Under the pieces are notes generated by a model. It ran no database searches. It saw only the letters and a program-made list of their open reading frames with translations, and had not been told where the DNA came from. Shown here in pieces: positions 44,198 through 52,097 of a stretch of DNA of 64,000 bases. Source of the stretch: Streptomyces nitrosporeus (GTDB lineage Bacteria > Actinomycetota > Actinomycetes > Streptomycetales > Streptomycetaceae); the NCBI RefSeq assembly GCF_008704555.1, contig NZ_CP023702.1, positions 186,001 through 250,000 of the forward strand, given 5' to 3'. A program made the position numbers and the translations under genes. How positions within the stretch are numbered: the stretch's first letter is position 1; each line of letters opens with the position of its first letter.

Positions 44198-44562
44198 GCG
44201 CGGCCGGCGACCGGCTCCAGGACACCGCCCGCAAGGCGGCCCTCGCCCTGCCCGACGTCAGCCACTCACGCCCCTTCACCCCCCAGCTCGACGTGTACAA
44301 GGTCGCGGGCAAGGTGTTCCTCATCGTCACCGACGACCCGGACGAGCAGATCATCACGGTCAAGTGCGAACCCGAGCACGCCCGTGCCCACATGCACGCC
44401 CACGCCTCGATCACACCGGGCCGCTACCTCGACAAACGACACTGGATCACCCTCGGACCGGGGACCGGCATCACCAAGCGCCTCATCACCGACGCGGTCG
44501 AGGACTCCTACGACCTGGTCGCCGCCCAGTTGCCACGACGCGATCGCCCCCGCCCCCGATGA
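44194..44562 (+). CDS. MmcQ/YjbR-family protein, copy 2
   Basis: 122 residues from GTG 44194 (GTGA overlap with copy 1). DVSHSRPFTPQLDVYKVAGK, ITVKCEPEHARAHMHAH and DKRHWITLGPGTG align with copy 1 (KHWITLEDG / RHWITLGPG), so the pair arose by tandem duplication and then diverged. They are probably translated together and may form a heterodimer. Confidence 0.86.
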   Translation: MSAAGDRLQDTARKAALALPDVSHSRPFTPQLDVYKVAGKVFLIVTDDPDEQIITVKCEPEHARAHMHAHASITPGRYLDKRHWITLGPGTGITKRLITDAVEDSYDLVAAQLPRRDRPRPR

Positions 44563-44842
44563 GTACCCCCAGCACCCCCACCAGCGGCTGGGCCAACGTC
44601 TGCCGGCACCCCCGCACAGAGGTCACTACGAGCGGGGCCTCGCTCGAACCGGCGCTGAGGTGAGCGCAGTCGGTCAGCGGCGGTGCTCACCGCTGGTGTG
44701 GGTGATGCGGTCGAGGGGGCGGCCAGAGGACGCCACCGGCCGGCTCAACCAGGACTGCGTCCTGCGCGCCATGCCCGCCCATGAGGGGAGTGCCCCCTCA
44801 CGGCAGCGCCACCGGCTACGAGCCGGTGCCGTCCAGCGGAGT

Positions 44843-45300
44843 TCACGCGGACGCGGGGGCCGGGGGCAGCTCGGCCGGGTGGGCGTGCTCGACACGGTCG
44901 CGCTTGGTGTACATGTCCCAGCAGTGGTCGGCGAGCTCGTCCGGGTGCGCGGTGGTGATCGCCTCCAGGATCTCGTCCGGGATTTCGGGGTGCTGCCCCG
45001 GCGTGCTCAGCCTTACGGCGGTGTCGCTGTTCAGGATCAGGGAGCCGACGGCGAGGTGCCCGCGTAGACGCCGGCGTCGGCCACTTCCCCGTTCAGAGTG
45101 TGCACCCGGTTCCGGGCAGCCGCCATGACCGCGGTCGGACCGCTCCGGCCGGCGACGGGCGGCCGGGTAGCCGATGGCCATCAGGAAGGCGCCGTCGCCA
45201 CGCTCGGTCATCTCCGGCAGCACCACGCGGGCCACCTCCACGAAGGTGATCAGCAGCAGGGGCAGGAAGGCATGGAGAGTGGTCGCGTCCGGGCCGGCAG
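44843..45300 (-). pseudogene. Short-chain dehydrogenase relic
   Basis: Minus-strand pieces EVARVVLPEMTERGDGAFLM, AARNRVHTLNGEVADAGVYA and GHLAVGSLILNSDTAVRL come from the second half of an SDR protein but lie in different frames; two small indels (about 45150 and 45058) explain this. C-terminal tail DELADHCWDMYTKRDR is intact. The 5' half has been replaced by the IS relic at 45373-45797. Confidence 0.65.
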
Positions 45301-45372
45301 CCGTGATGAGGGCGGGTCGGAGTCGATCGGGGCGTACTCGACGGCGTCGATACGGCTGAAGCGGCTGCGGAT

Positions 45373-45797
45373 GGCGTCGATCAGCCAGACCGGCGAGGGC
45401 CTCGTGCGGGCCGGGCGGCCAGGCGGCCAGGACATCGAGGGTCTCGTCCACGTACCGCCAGGCGGTCGCTTCGGACACGCCGAACCCGGCTCCGACCCGG
45501 GCGAAGGTCTCGTTCTTGCGCAGGTGTGCCGGCGTCAGAAGGGCCTGCTTGAAGCAGCTCAACCGTCGCCAGGGCGAACGCGGTTCACGCCTTCGGGCGT
45601 GGACGAGCCACGAGACGTGCTCCACCAGCTCGTGCGGGACGTCAGGCATGGAAGGTTACGGAACCGACGAAGCCCCCCGGCCGTCGGCGTGTCGAGTGAG
45701 ATCACCACACCGACGACGAGGGGCTTCACCTCGTCACCACCCCACCTGACCAGGTCGTTCCACTCCTCAAGCGCCAGGATGAAAGACGTTCAATGAA
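45373..45797 (-). pseudogene. IS relic, Tnp4/HARBI1-like transposase 5' part, second copy
   Basis: From ATG 45649: PHELVEHVSWLV ... CFKQALLTPAHLRKNETFAR and VGAGFGVSEATAWRYVDETL, the N-terminal HTH region of this DDE transposase. Coding ends near 45373 before the catalytic Asp. Leader 45663-45797 matches the relic at 25340-25476. Confidence 0.78.
45663..45735 (-). other. Stem-loop in IS leader, copy 2
   Basis: Outer arms GAAGCCCC / GGGGCTTC and inner arms CGTCGGCGTGT / ACACCGACG form a hairpin equivalent to that at 25340-25420, with compensated base changes. Confidence 0.6.
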
Positions 45798-45824
45798 ATC
45801 CTTTTTCGCGGCCGAGCAAATCCG

Positions 45825-46271
45825 TCATTTCCGGGAAGTAGGGTTCATTTGTCCGATTCTCCAAGCGTCTTCCGTAGGGCTCTTACGATAGAAGACATTC
45901 GGCTGAATGGGCTCGCACAGCGCAATGAAGATACCACCCTCACGAAGTGCTATCTCTTCAGTGAAAAGGGTACTCATGCTTTTCCGGGCGCGCACCACCC
46001 GGAAAGTCAGCTCCCGACGCCCTGGTGGCAGCTCAATGAACATGGGGCGCTTGAGAGTAGTGTTGTTCATTTCACAAAGAATATCCCCCTCGTGCTCAAT
46101 CGAAACGATTGACCATTTCAGGGTTGCGCTGCGAAATGAGTCGCGCATCGCGCAATGGAAGAGCAGTCCCGTCCTTCGACGCTTCCTCGCACGCCGGAGC
46201 AGGAGGCGTGCCGACAACGGAATTTTTTCGTTGCCCTTGAGCCGAATTACCCGTAGAGGCTGGTCTTTCAT
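45825..46271 (-). CDS. Hypothetical protein of unusually low GC
   Basis: 148 residues, basic N-terminus (RRARKRRRTG) then mostly beta-strand-like sequence (ATLKWSIVSIEHEGDILCEM; GRRELTFRVVRARK; FIALCEPIQPNVFYRK). The stretch 45798-46360 is visibly less GC-rich than all neighbours and uses codons rare in Streptomyces, a sign of recent transfer. It lies between two IS relics. Family not recognised. Confidence 0.55.
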   Translation of the reverse strand: MKDQPLRVIRLKGNEKIPLSARLLLRRARKRRRTGLLFHCAMRDSFRSATLKWSIVSIEHEGDILCEMNNTTLKRPMFIELPPGRRELTFRVVRARKSMSTLFTEEIALREGGIFIALCEPIQPNVFYRKSPTEDAWRIGQMNPTSRK

Positions 46272-46356
46272 TGCACCTGCACGTCCTCAGTGATCTTCAG
46301 ATCGTGTCCTACACGGTCTTGGCCCCCGGGTCACACACACTCACTTCTCGCCGAAT

Positions 46357-47137
46357 GTCTAAAGGTTGCTTCAGAAGGGCGGGCGCGGGCAGGCCAGGGC
46401 GGCGTTCGGTCTGCTGGTCCAGCCTGTCATGGCGAGGTTGTGCATGGTGGCGACGGCGTGGTGGGGTCCGTCTCCTTCCTGGCGGCAGTCGCGGAGGGTT
46501 TCGCAGTTCTTCACGCGGGCGAAACTGCGCTCGGCGCGGGCGCGGTTGCGTCGGTGTTCGGCGTTGGCCTCCCCCTGGCCGTGCAGGAGTGGGTGTCAGC
46601 CTTCTCCCCGGGGCCGGGGCGGGCTGAGGCGATCACCAAGCGGCTGTCCGCGTGGACGATGGCCTGCACGTTCGCTGAGAACCGATAGTTACGGGAGGAC
46701 ACGGCGACCTCGCGGTCGCGGACCGGGACAAGGGTTCCGTCCACGATCCACAACCGTTCGACATCCGCGACGGGCTGCGGCGCCGGCTCCAGCGCGAGAA
46801 GCGGCCGCAGGCGATGGATGACCCCGCAGACAGCGGCAGAGGAACAGCCGAAAAACGGGGCAAACTGGCGCATCGTGAGGTTGGTCCGGTGGTAGACGGA
46901 CACCAGCAGGACCCGGTCGGCCAGGGGCAGGCACCACGGGCACCTTCCACCGGGACCGTTCCCTCCCCCCCTCCCGTACCACCTTCACCAACTTCTCGAA
47001 CCGGCTCATTCGCAAGTCGGCGAACGTCTCCACCCACAATGACCCGGCCCGCAACACCCCGCCCGTACAAGAGGAATGCCCTGCCTCAGACGTTCTGCAA
47101 CAAATTTCAGCAGGAGCCATTTGAAGACACTGCCTAG
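46357..47137 (-). mobile_element. IS5-like element relic (Tnp4-type transposase with internal deletion and frameshifts)
   Basis: Minus strand: MSRFEKLVKVVREGG, then a shifted frame YHRTNLTMRQFAPFFGCSSA and ERLWIVDGTLVPVRDREVAV with the first Asp, YRFSANVQAIVHADSRLVIA; after a deletion near 46590 the C-terminus follows (AEHRRNRARAERSFARVKNC, DGPHHAVATMHNLAMTGW). The middle catalytic Asp is lost. The ends CTAAAGGTTGCTTCAGAAGG (46357-46376) and, inverted, CTAGGCAGTGTCTTCAAATG (from 47137) are imperfect inverted repeats. Confidence 0.78.
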
Positions 47138-47453
47138 CCCAGGAAGACCCACGCAAGGAGCAGTATCCCCACCGCCGCTATGAGCCCGCCGAGGGACAGC
47201 AGCATGAATGCGGTGCGACTGGCGGTGCCCCGGCGTTCTCGGGATTCCTGGGATCGTAGATGACATCGACCTGCTCGCCCACCCTTGCGACGGCGACGGG
47301 CGATGAGGGTCCCAGGAACCGGCGCGTAGCACCGGACCGGGTGTGGAACCGCACCACGAGCCTGATACCGCGTTCACGGTAGATGCACTTCACACATACG
47401 CCGGTTGTACGTACCCCCTGATTCGCAGGGACAGAAGCCGCCGTCCCAGGCAA
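47134..47453 (-). pseudogene. DUF3592-like membrane protein, frameshifted
   Basis: From ATG 47453: CIYRERGIRLVVRFHTRSGA, then VGEQVDVIYDPRNPENAG, the extracytoplasmic DUF3592 block. Near 47236 a frameshift separates it from the C-terminal helix FMLLSLGGLIAAVGILLLAW that ends at TAG 47134. That TAG is part of the end of the neighbouring IS (CTAGGCAGTG), so the IS supplied the stop codon. Confidence 0.65.
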
Positions 47454-48321
47454 GCGATGGCTCCTCCCCCGCCATCACAATCAGCGCGTGCGGAATGAAG
47501 GCAGCAGATCCGGATGCGGCGAGAGGCAGGGGCGGCACACCGCGAAACCTAACAAACGATCTGCGCGGGGAAAGGCCGATCGGCAAGGCTGGAACCCGAA
47601 GAAGACGTCGGGCAACATCAGTCGCCGCGCGGTCAAAACGACGCGGAGAACGAGAAGTCCGGAACACCCGCACAATTCCGTGCAGGAGCCTACGGACATC
47701 CAGCCGTCTCCGCCCCCGGGCAGCAGTAACCGAACGGACTCCGGACGGATCGCATCCAGCAGTTGCCGATGGCGGTAGCCCTCGAGCCGTCCGCCTCCGC
47801 CCCTGAAGCCAGGCCGGCGCCGGCAACGACGGCCACACGGGACGCCATGGCAGCGATTCTGAAGGGGTGGGCCCGAGCGGGGCCGGACGGCACCTGCAAG
47901 GCGCTGAGCGAGGCTGTGGCACCGGAACACCCAAATCACCGGGCACTGCCACGGCCGGATGATGTCGCTTCCGCTGGCAGACGTCTGCCGCCGGGAGAAC
48001 ACCGGTCCTGAGCCGATGCTGTCAGCACCGGTGGTCAATGGGTCCAGCCGGAAGCCTTCCGGCCGGTTCTTCGAACCGGCCGTTACCGAGTTCCGCCGTC
48101 GGGACCCCGACTGGACCTGGGAGCGGGAACGGCACGCGGTGTTCGGCCGTTACCACAGCCCGGTTTCGCCATGAGTCCACTGCGGCGTACCGCTCGGCCG
48201 CCCTGTACATCCGCGGTGCGGGGAAGTCGCCCACCGTGGACGGCTCCGGGTCGGAACCTGCCGGCCCCGCCGCGTCCTCCCGTTGCGACGGCGGTGGAGG
48301 CGGTGGACGTGTGACGGCCTC
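47454..48321. other. Gap without a recognised gene; one small hairpin
   Basis: 868 nt in which no frame shows a domain or convincing start. CGGCCGGTTC (48060-48069) and GAACCGGCCG (48073-48082) form a 10-bp hairpin with a TTC loop. Confidence 0.45.
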
Positions 48322-48981
48322 TCAGGCGTTCTCGTCATGGATCCGCGCGCCCAGATCCTCCGCCCACTCCAGCGCCCACGCCTTGAGTTCTTCGATCTGC
48401 CGTGAGGTGAGCCCGTACGCGGTGTAGTCCTCGTCCTCGTACCAGTCCGCGCCGATCAGCCGGTCCCGGAGGTCTTCGAGGCTGAACTCGTCGTGGGCGC
48501 GGCGGCGGCCCAGGGATTCGAGGTCGGCGGTGGAGCGGTGGCGGGAGGCGGCCTGGACGTCGATGAGGTCGCGGACGGTGCCCCGGTCGGCGAGGGCACG
48601 GACCTTGGTACCGATCACGTCGTCGAGGGAGAGAACGGGGCCGTAGGGGGTCTGGGCGGGCGGGGCCCAGAGCGCCTCCTTGAGGACGTCGACCTCGCAC
48701 TCCTCGCCGGTGTCCGGATCGGTCACGAGGAACCGGCCGCTGAGCGGATCGGTCCGGACGTGCGTGATCCGCCATCCGCGCGCGCCGAGGCCTGCGGTGA
48801 GCGAGGCGACGATCTCCCGCATCGGAGCGGGGTTCTCGGTGGCGACGTCGAGGTCGCGGCTGAAGCGGTCGACGAGACCGTGGGCCTGCACGGCGTATCC
48901 GCCGGTGAGGACCAGGGGGTAGGGGGAGCCGAGGTCGAGGATGTCGGCGAGGAGACGCTCGTGGAGCGGAGTGAGCTTCAC
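48322..48981 (-). CDS. AbiEii/AbiGii-family nucleotidyltransferase toxin
   Basis: 219 residues from GTG 48981. LVLTGGYAVQAHGLVDRFSR and DLDVAT give the family GG..H...R.S.DLD nucleotidyltransferase motif; ECEVDVLKEALW and DDVIGTKVRALADRG (D..K..A) follow as usual. AbiEii toxins are the effector half of type IV toxin-antitoxin / abortive infection systems. Start overlaps the upstream small gene stop by 4 nt. Confidence 0.85.
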   Translation of the reverse strand: MKLTPLHERLLADILDLGSPYPLVLTGGYAVQAHGLVDRFSRDLDVATENPAPMREIVASLTAGLGARGWRITHVRTDPLSGRFLVTDPDTGEECEVDVLKEALWAPPAQTPYGPVLSLDDVIGTKVRALADRGTVRDLIDVQAASRHRSTADLESLGRRRAHDEFSLEDLRDRLIGADWYEDEDYTAYGLTSRQIEELKAWALEWAEDLGARIHDENA

Positions 48982-49340
48982 GCGGCGGTCGTGCCGGCGG
49001 GAGCGGTGCGGAGCAGCTCGGGGAAGGCGTCCTCCCAGACCTCGCGGATGTAGGGACTGATCAAGCGCCGCAACACGGGCCACTGCTCGGTGAGCAGCCG
49101 GTGGTGCAGGAGGGCCACCAGGTCCTCCCCCAGTCCTTCTGCGAGGACGGTCCGGTAGAGCGTCACGCGGGATTTCGGGCGGTCCAGGCTGTAGCTCGTC
49201 CGCCCGGACCAGACGATGTGGAGCGGCAGGTCCACGTCGCCCTCGACAGGGCCGGCCAGCTCCTGCAAGCGCTCGGGCAGTCGGCTGCGGTAGCGCTCCC
49301 TCAGCACCTCGGCGCGGGGGGCGGTGATCGTCGGGTCCAT
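48978..49340 (-). CDS. Probable antitoxin partner of the AbiEii-type toxin
   Basis: 120 residues, helical, no recognised domain (LRERYRSRLPERLQELAGPV; LYRTVLAEGLGEDLVALLHH). ATG 49340; its stop overlaps the toxin start, the usual antitoxin-first order. It lacks the clear winged-HTH of classical AbiEi, so the antitoxin role rests on position. Confidence 0.6.
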   Translation of the reverse strand: MDPTITAPRAEVLRERYRSRLPERLQELAGPVEGDVDLPLHIVWSGRTSYSLDRPKSRVTLYRTVLAEGLGEDLVALLHHRLLTEQWPVLRRLISPYIREVWEDAFPELLRTAPAGTTAA

Positions 49341-49934
49341 GCGTCCAGTATCGCTGCTGGGAGGCGGCGGCATGGCGGGCACGGGGATCCCCTGTCATAC
49401 GTACTGGGCGGGCGGCCGCCCCTCCCCCGGACTCTCAGCCGGGGCGCGCCCAGCGCACCATCGCCTGCGCGCGCAGGCCCGGGGCAGCGTGGCAACCGGC
49501 TGCCCGCAGGCCGGGGCCGGTCCGCCGGCGGGCGCGGGTGATCACGACGCGGCAGGTTACGCGGAAGGCCGCCGCGGTGGGACCGGCTGCGGCTTCGGCC
49601 TCTCTGCCGGAAGTGACGACGGTGGCGAAGCCGGGGCCCATGGCGCCGGCACAGCGGACGGGAGGGGAACCGGGGCGGTGAGGTCAGGATCCGTACCACG
49701 GTCGGCCTGTCGAGTACGCGGCGAGCGTCCCGGGCGGGAGCCGGGCCACGCGTCGCCATGGATCAGCCGGGCCGCGCCCACCGGCAGTCCGCAGTCCGCA
49801 GTCCGCAGCTCGCGCCGCCTCGTTCGTACCGGCCACCGATCCGACGACGGGCCCGGCCCGGCAGTTCACCGGCCTTGCTCATCGGTCGTGAAGGCCCGCG
49901 TGCAACCGCCGGGCGCGGCGTGGTGTTGTGAAGG
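49341..49934. other. Gap without a recognised gene
   Basis: 594 nt between divergent genes (toxin pair and sigma factor). No supported coding frame; should contain both promoters, but no confident -10/-35 pair was picked out. Confidence 0.4.
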
Positions 49935-49937
49935 GTG

Positions 49938-50516
49938 ATGGATGAGATGCCTCTTCAGGTGCCCGAGTTGCTCGCGGTGGATCTCGACCGCGGCTTCGCC
50001 GAGCTGGTGCGGTCCCACGGCGGGGTCGTGTACTCGGTGCTGCTGCGCCTCTCCGGTGACTCGCGTGATGTGGAAGATCTCGTACAGGACACGTTCTTAC
50101 GGGCGTACACGGCGCTGTTCGGATATCCGCCCGAGCGGCGCCGGGCCCTGCAGCCGCGAGCGTGGCTGCTGGCGATCGGTACGAATGTATGGCGCAACCA
50201 TGTACGTACGCTGACGCGGCGGCCGGTCGCGGACGCGGGTGTGGATGTCGGGGAGCTGCCGCTCACCGACGGAAGTCCGGGGCCCGAGCAGCGGGCGGAG
50301 CACGTCGTGGAGCGGGAGAGGCTGGTGGCGGCGCTCGCCGAGCTGCCCGAGCTCTACCGGGTTCCGGTGGTGCTCAGACACATCGCCGGGCTGGGTTACA
50401 CGGAGATCGCGGAACTGCTGGGGTGTCCGGCCGGGACGGTCAAGGCCCAGGTGTCACGAGGACTGGCGGCGCTGCGCGAGATGCCCCGGCTGACGCAGGA
50501 GGAGGTGATCCGATGA
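49938..50516 (+). CDS. ECF-type RNA polymerase sigma factor
   Basis: About 192 residues. Region 2 (FAELVRSHGGVVYSVLLRLS, DVEDLVQDTFLRAY) and region 4 (AELPELYRVPVVLRHIAGLG, YTEIAELLGCPAGTVKAQVS) are both complete. ATG 49938 is close behind AAGGG; ATG 49947 has better spacing and may be the true start. Its stop overlaps the next gene (ATGA), which encodes an Ada-like protein and not a usual transmembrane anti-sigma factor. I infer that alkylation damage controls it. Confidence 0.9.
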   Translation: MDEMPLQVPELLAVDLDRGFAELVRSHGGVVYSVLLRLSGDSRDVEDLVQDTFLRAYTALFGYPPERRRALQPRAWLLAIGTNVWRNHVRTLTRRPVADAGVDVGELPLTDGSPGPEQRAEHVVERERLVAALAELPELYRVPVVLRHIAGLGYTEIAELLGCPAGTVKAQVSRGLAALREMPRLTQEEVIR

Positions 50517-51367
50517 GTGGCCTGTACGAGAGGCCCGGCGGGCCGGCCGGTGCCGCGCGGGCCGGGATGGACGGTATCGCGAGCGCCGACGGCGCACCGC
50601 TCGGGTTCGACGGCCTGCGGGCCCCCATGCCGGTGGATCTGGGGATCCGGATTCTGCGGCGGGCGGGCGTCGCCGAGAGCGCGTACGACCGCTACTCCGT
50701 GGTCGCGGGCCCGGTGGTCGCGCTGTTCGTCGCGCACGGCCGGGGAGCGGTGACCGGGGCCGGTCCGGTGGACGGGTATGCCGGGCCGGAGGATTTCGAG
50801 GAGCGGCACCTGCTCCGTACCGGCCGGGCGGCGCTTCCCGCGGGCCGGCCGCTGCCGGGGGTCGTGGGGGCTCTGCGGACCGGCCGTGACCGGAACCTGC
50901 GCTACGACTACGGATCGTTGCCGGAGTCCCGGTCCCGGGTCCTGGAGGCGGTGCGGGGCATTCCGCGCGGCCAGCTGCGGCCGGTGGACTGGCTGGGGCC
51001 CGAGGCGGGGATGCCGGACGCCACGGCGGCGGAGCTGCTGGAGGCGGTGCGGTCCGGGCCCGCCCCGGTGCTGATCCCCGTCCACCGGCTCGGTGACGAG
51101 GACGGCCGGCCGGTCGACTGCGGTCTGCCGGTGGCGCTGACGGAGCGGCTGCGGGCGTACGAAGGGATCGACGAGGAGCGGCTGGGGCGGTTCGCCGCGG
51201 CCGGCACCCACTATCTGGGCAGCGGCACCACCAGGATCTTCTGCTACCCGACCTGTGCGCACGCCCGCCGGATCACCGACCGGCACCGGGTGCCGTTCGG
51301 GTCGGCGGCCGCGGCGCGGCACGCCGGCTACCGCCCGTGTCTGAGCTGCCGCCCCGTGGCGGCCTGA
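50513..51367 (+). CDS. Reversed Ada-like protein: MGMT-like domain lacking its cysteine plus C-terminal Ada zinc domain
   Basis: 284 residues. Residues about 40-150 are unassigned. Residues about 140-225 resemble the O6-methylguanine methyltransferase C-domain (RVLEAVRGIPRGQLRP ... PVLIPVHRLGDEDG), but the catalytic PCHR is PVHR. Residues about 235-284 are a complete Ada N-terminal-type zinc domain (TTRIFCYPTCAHARR ... GYRPCLSCRP) with all four Cys, including the methyl-accepting one. In Ada the zinc domain comes first. Coupled by ATGA to an ECF sigma gene, it may sense methylphosphotriesters and set sigma activity. Confidence 0.82.
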   Translation: MSGLYERPGGPAGAARAGMDGIASADGAPLGFDGLRAPMPVDLGIRILRRAGVAESAYDRYSVVAGPVVALFVAHGRGAVTGAGPVDGYAGPEDFEERHLLRTGRAALPAGRPLPGVVGALRTGRDRNLRYDYGSLPESRSRVLEAVRGIPRGQLRPVDWLGPEAGMPDATAAELLEAVRSGPAPVLIPVHRLGDEDGRPVDCGLPVALTERLRAYEGIDEERLGRFAAAGTHYLGSGTTRIFCYPTCAHARRITDRHRVPFGSAAAARHAGYRPCLSCRPVAA

Positions 51368-51403
51368 CCGCCCCGCACCGGCCGCGCGGCCGGTGCGGGG
51401 CGG
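51368..51403. terminator. Bidirectional terminator hairpin
   Basis: CCGCCCCGCACCGGCC and its exact complement flank GCGC (itself palindromic), directly after the Ada-like stop codon and 22 nt from the convergent LysE-type stop. Position and 18-bp stem fit a shared terminator. Confidence 0.8.
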
Positions 51404-51425
51404 TATCCGGCCGCGCGCCGGCCGG

Positions 51426-52097
51426 TCAGCGGACGAACAGGGTGAGGGCGAGGACCAGGAGGACCAGCCCCGCGACGGCGTTGCCGATCCGGGCGGCGAG
51501 CGGGGGGAACGCGGTCTCGCCCGCCGTCCGCCTGGTCACCATCCGTACGCCCACCTCGGTGAGGATCAGCAGCCAGAGCGCGACGATGGCCAGGTACACC
51601 AGGGCGAGCAGGGACAGTGCCGCGGCCGACGGGGCCTCCACGGGCAGGAACTGCGGGAGGAAGACGGTCAGGAAGAGGCCGACCTTCGGATTCCCGGCGG
51701 TGCAGAGGAAGCCGAGCAGCAGGTGCCTCGGCAGCCGGTCGGCCGGCGGCCCCCCGGCCGTGGCGGGCTGAGGGGCTGCCTGCTGCTCGGGCCGCAGTGC
51801 TTCCCACAGCGCCCGTGCGCCGGTCAGGGTAAGCACCGACGCTCCGGCGATCTGCCAGGCCAGGAACAGTTCGGGCCGGAGCATCACCACGGCCATGCTG
51901 CCGGTGATCGCCGCGACGGCGTATCCGGCCCCGGCGATCAGCATGCCCGCCGCGGCGGCCAGCACCGGAGGACGGCGGCGGGCACGGCTGACCAGGCGCA
52001 GCACCAGCATGCTGTCCGGGCCCGGACTGCAGATCACGGCCGTGCAGCTGGCGAGGAAGGCCGGGCTGGCCGCTACGGCGAGGGCCGTCGAGGTCAC
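51426..52097 (-). CDS. LysE/RhtB-family exporter
   Basis: 223 residues with six hydrophobic segments. FLASCTAVICSPGPDSMLVL carries the family SPGPD motif and GFLCTAGNPKVGLFLTVFLP the NPK motif. These proteins export amino acids and small metabolites. ATG overlaps the ATP-grasp stop by 4 nt. It could export the N-nitrosourea product or intermediate; last gene of the minus-strand szn-type unit. Confidence 0.9.
   Translation of the reverse strand: MTSTALAVAASPAFLASCTAVICSPGPDSMLVLRLVSRARRRPPVLAAAAGMLIAGAGYAVAAITGSMAVVMLRPELFLAWQIAGASVLTLTGARALWEALRPEQQAAPQPATAGGPPADRLPRHLLLGFLCTAGNPKVGLFLTVFLPQFLPVEAPSAAALSLLALVYLAIVALWLLILTEVGVRMVTRRTAGETAFPPLAARIGNAVAGLVLLVLALTLFVR

Noticed and set aside
47374..47952. 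Minus-strand frame with a CPCESGG string suggesting a SEC-C zinc motif
   Set aside because: The SEC-C spacing and terminal CxxC/H are absent and there is no plausible start.
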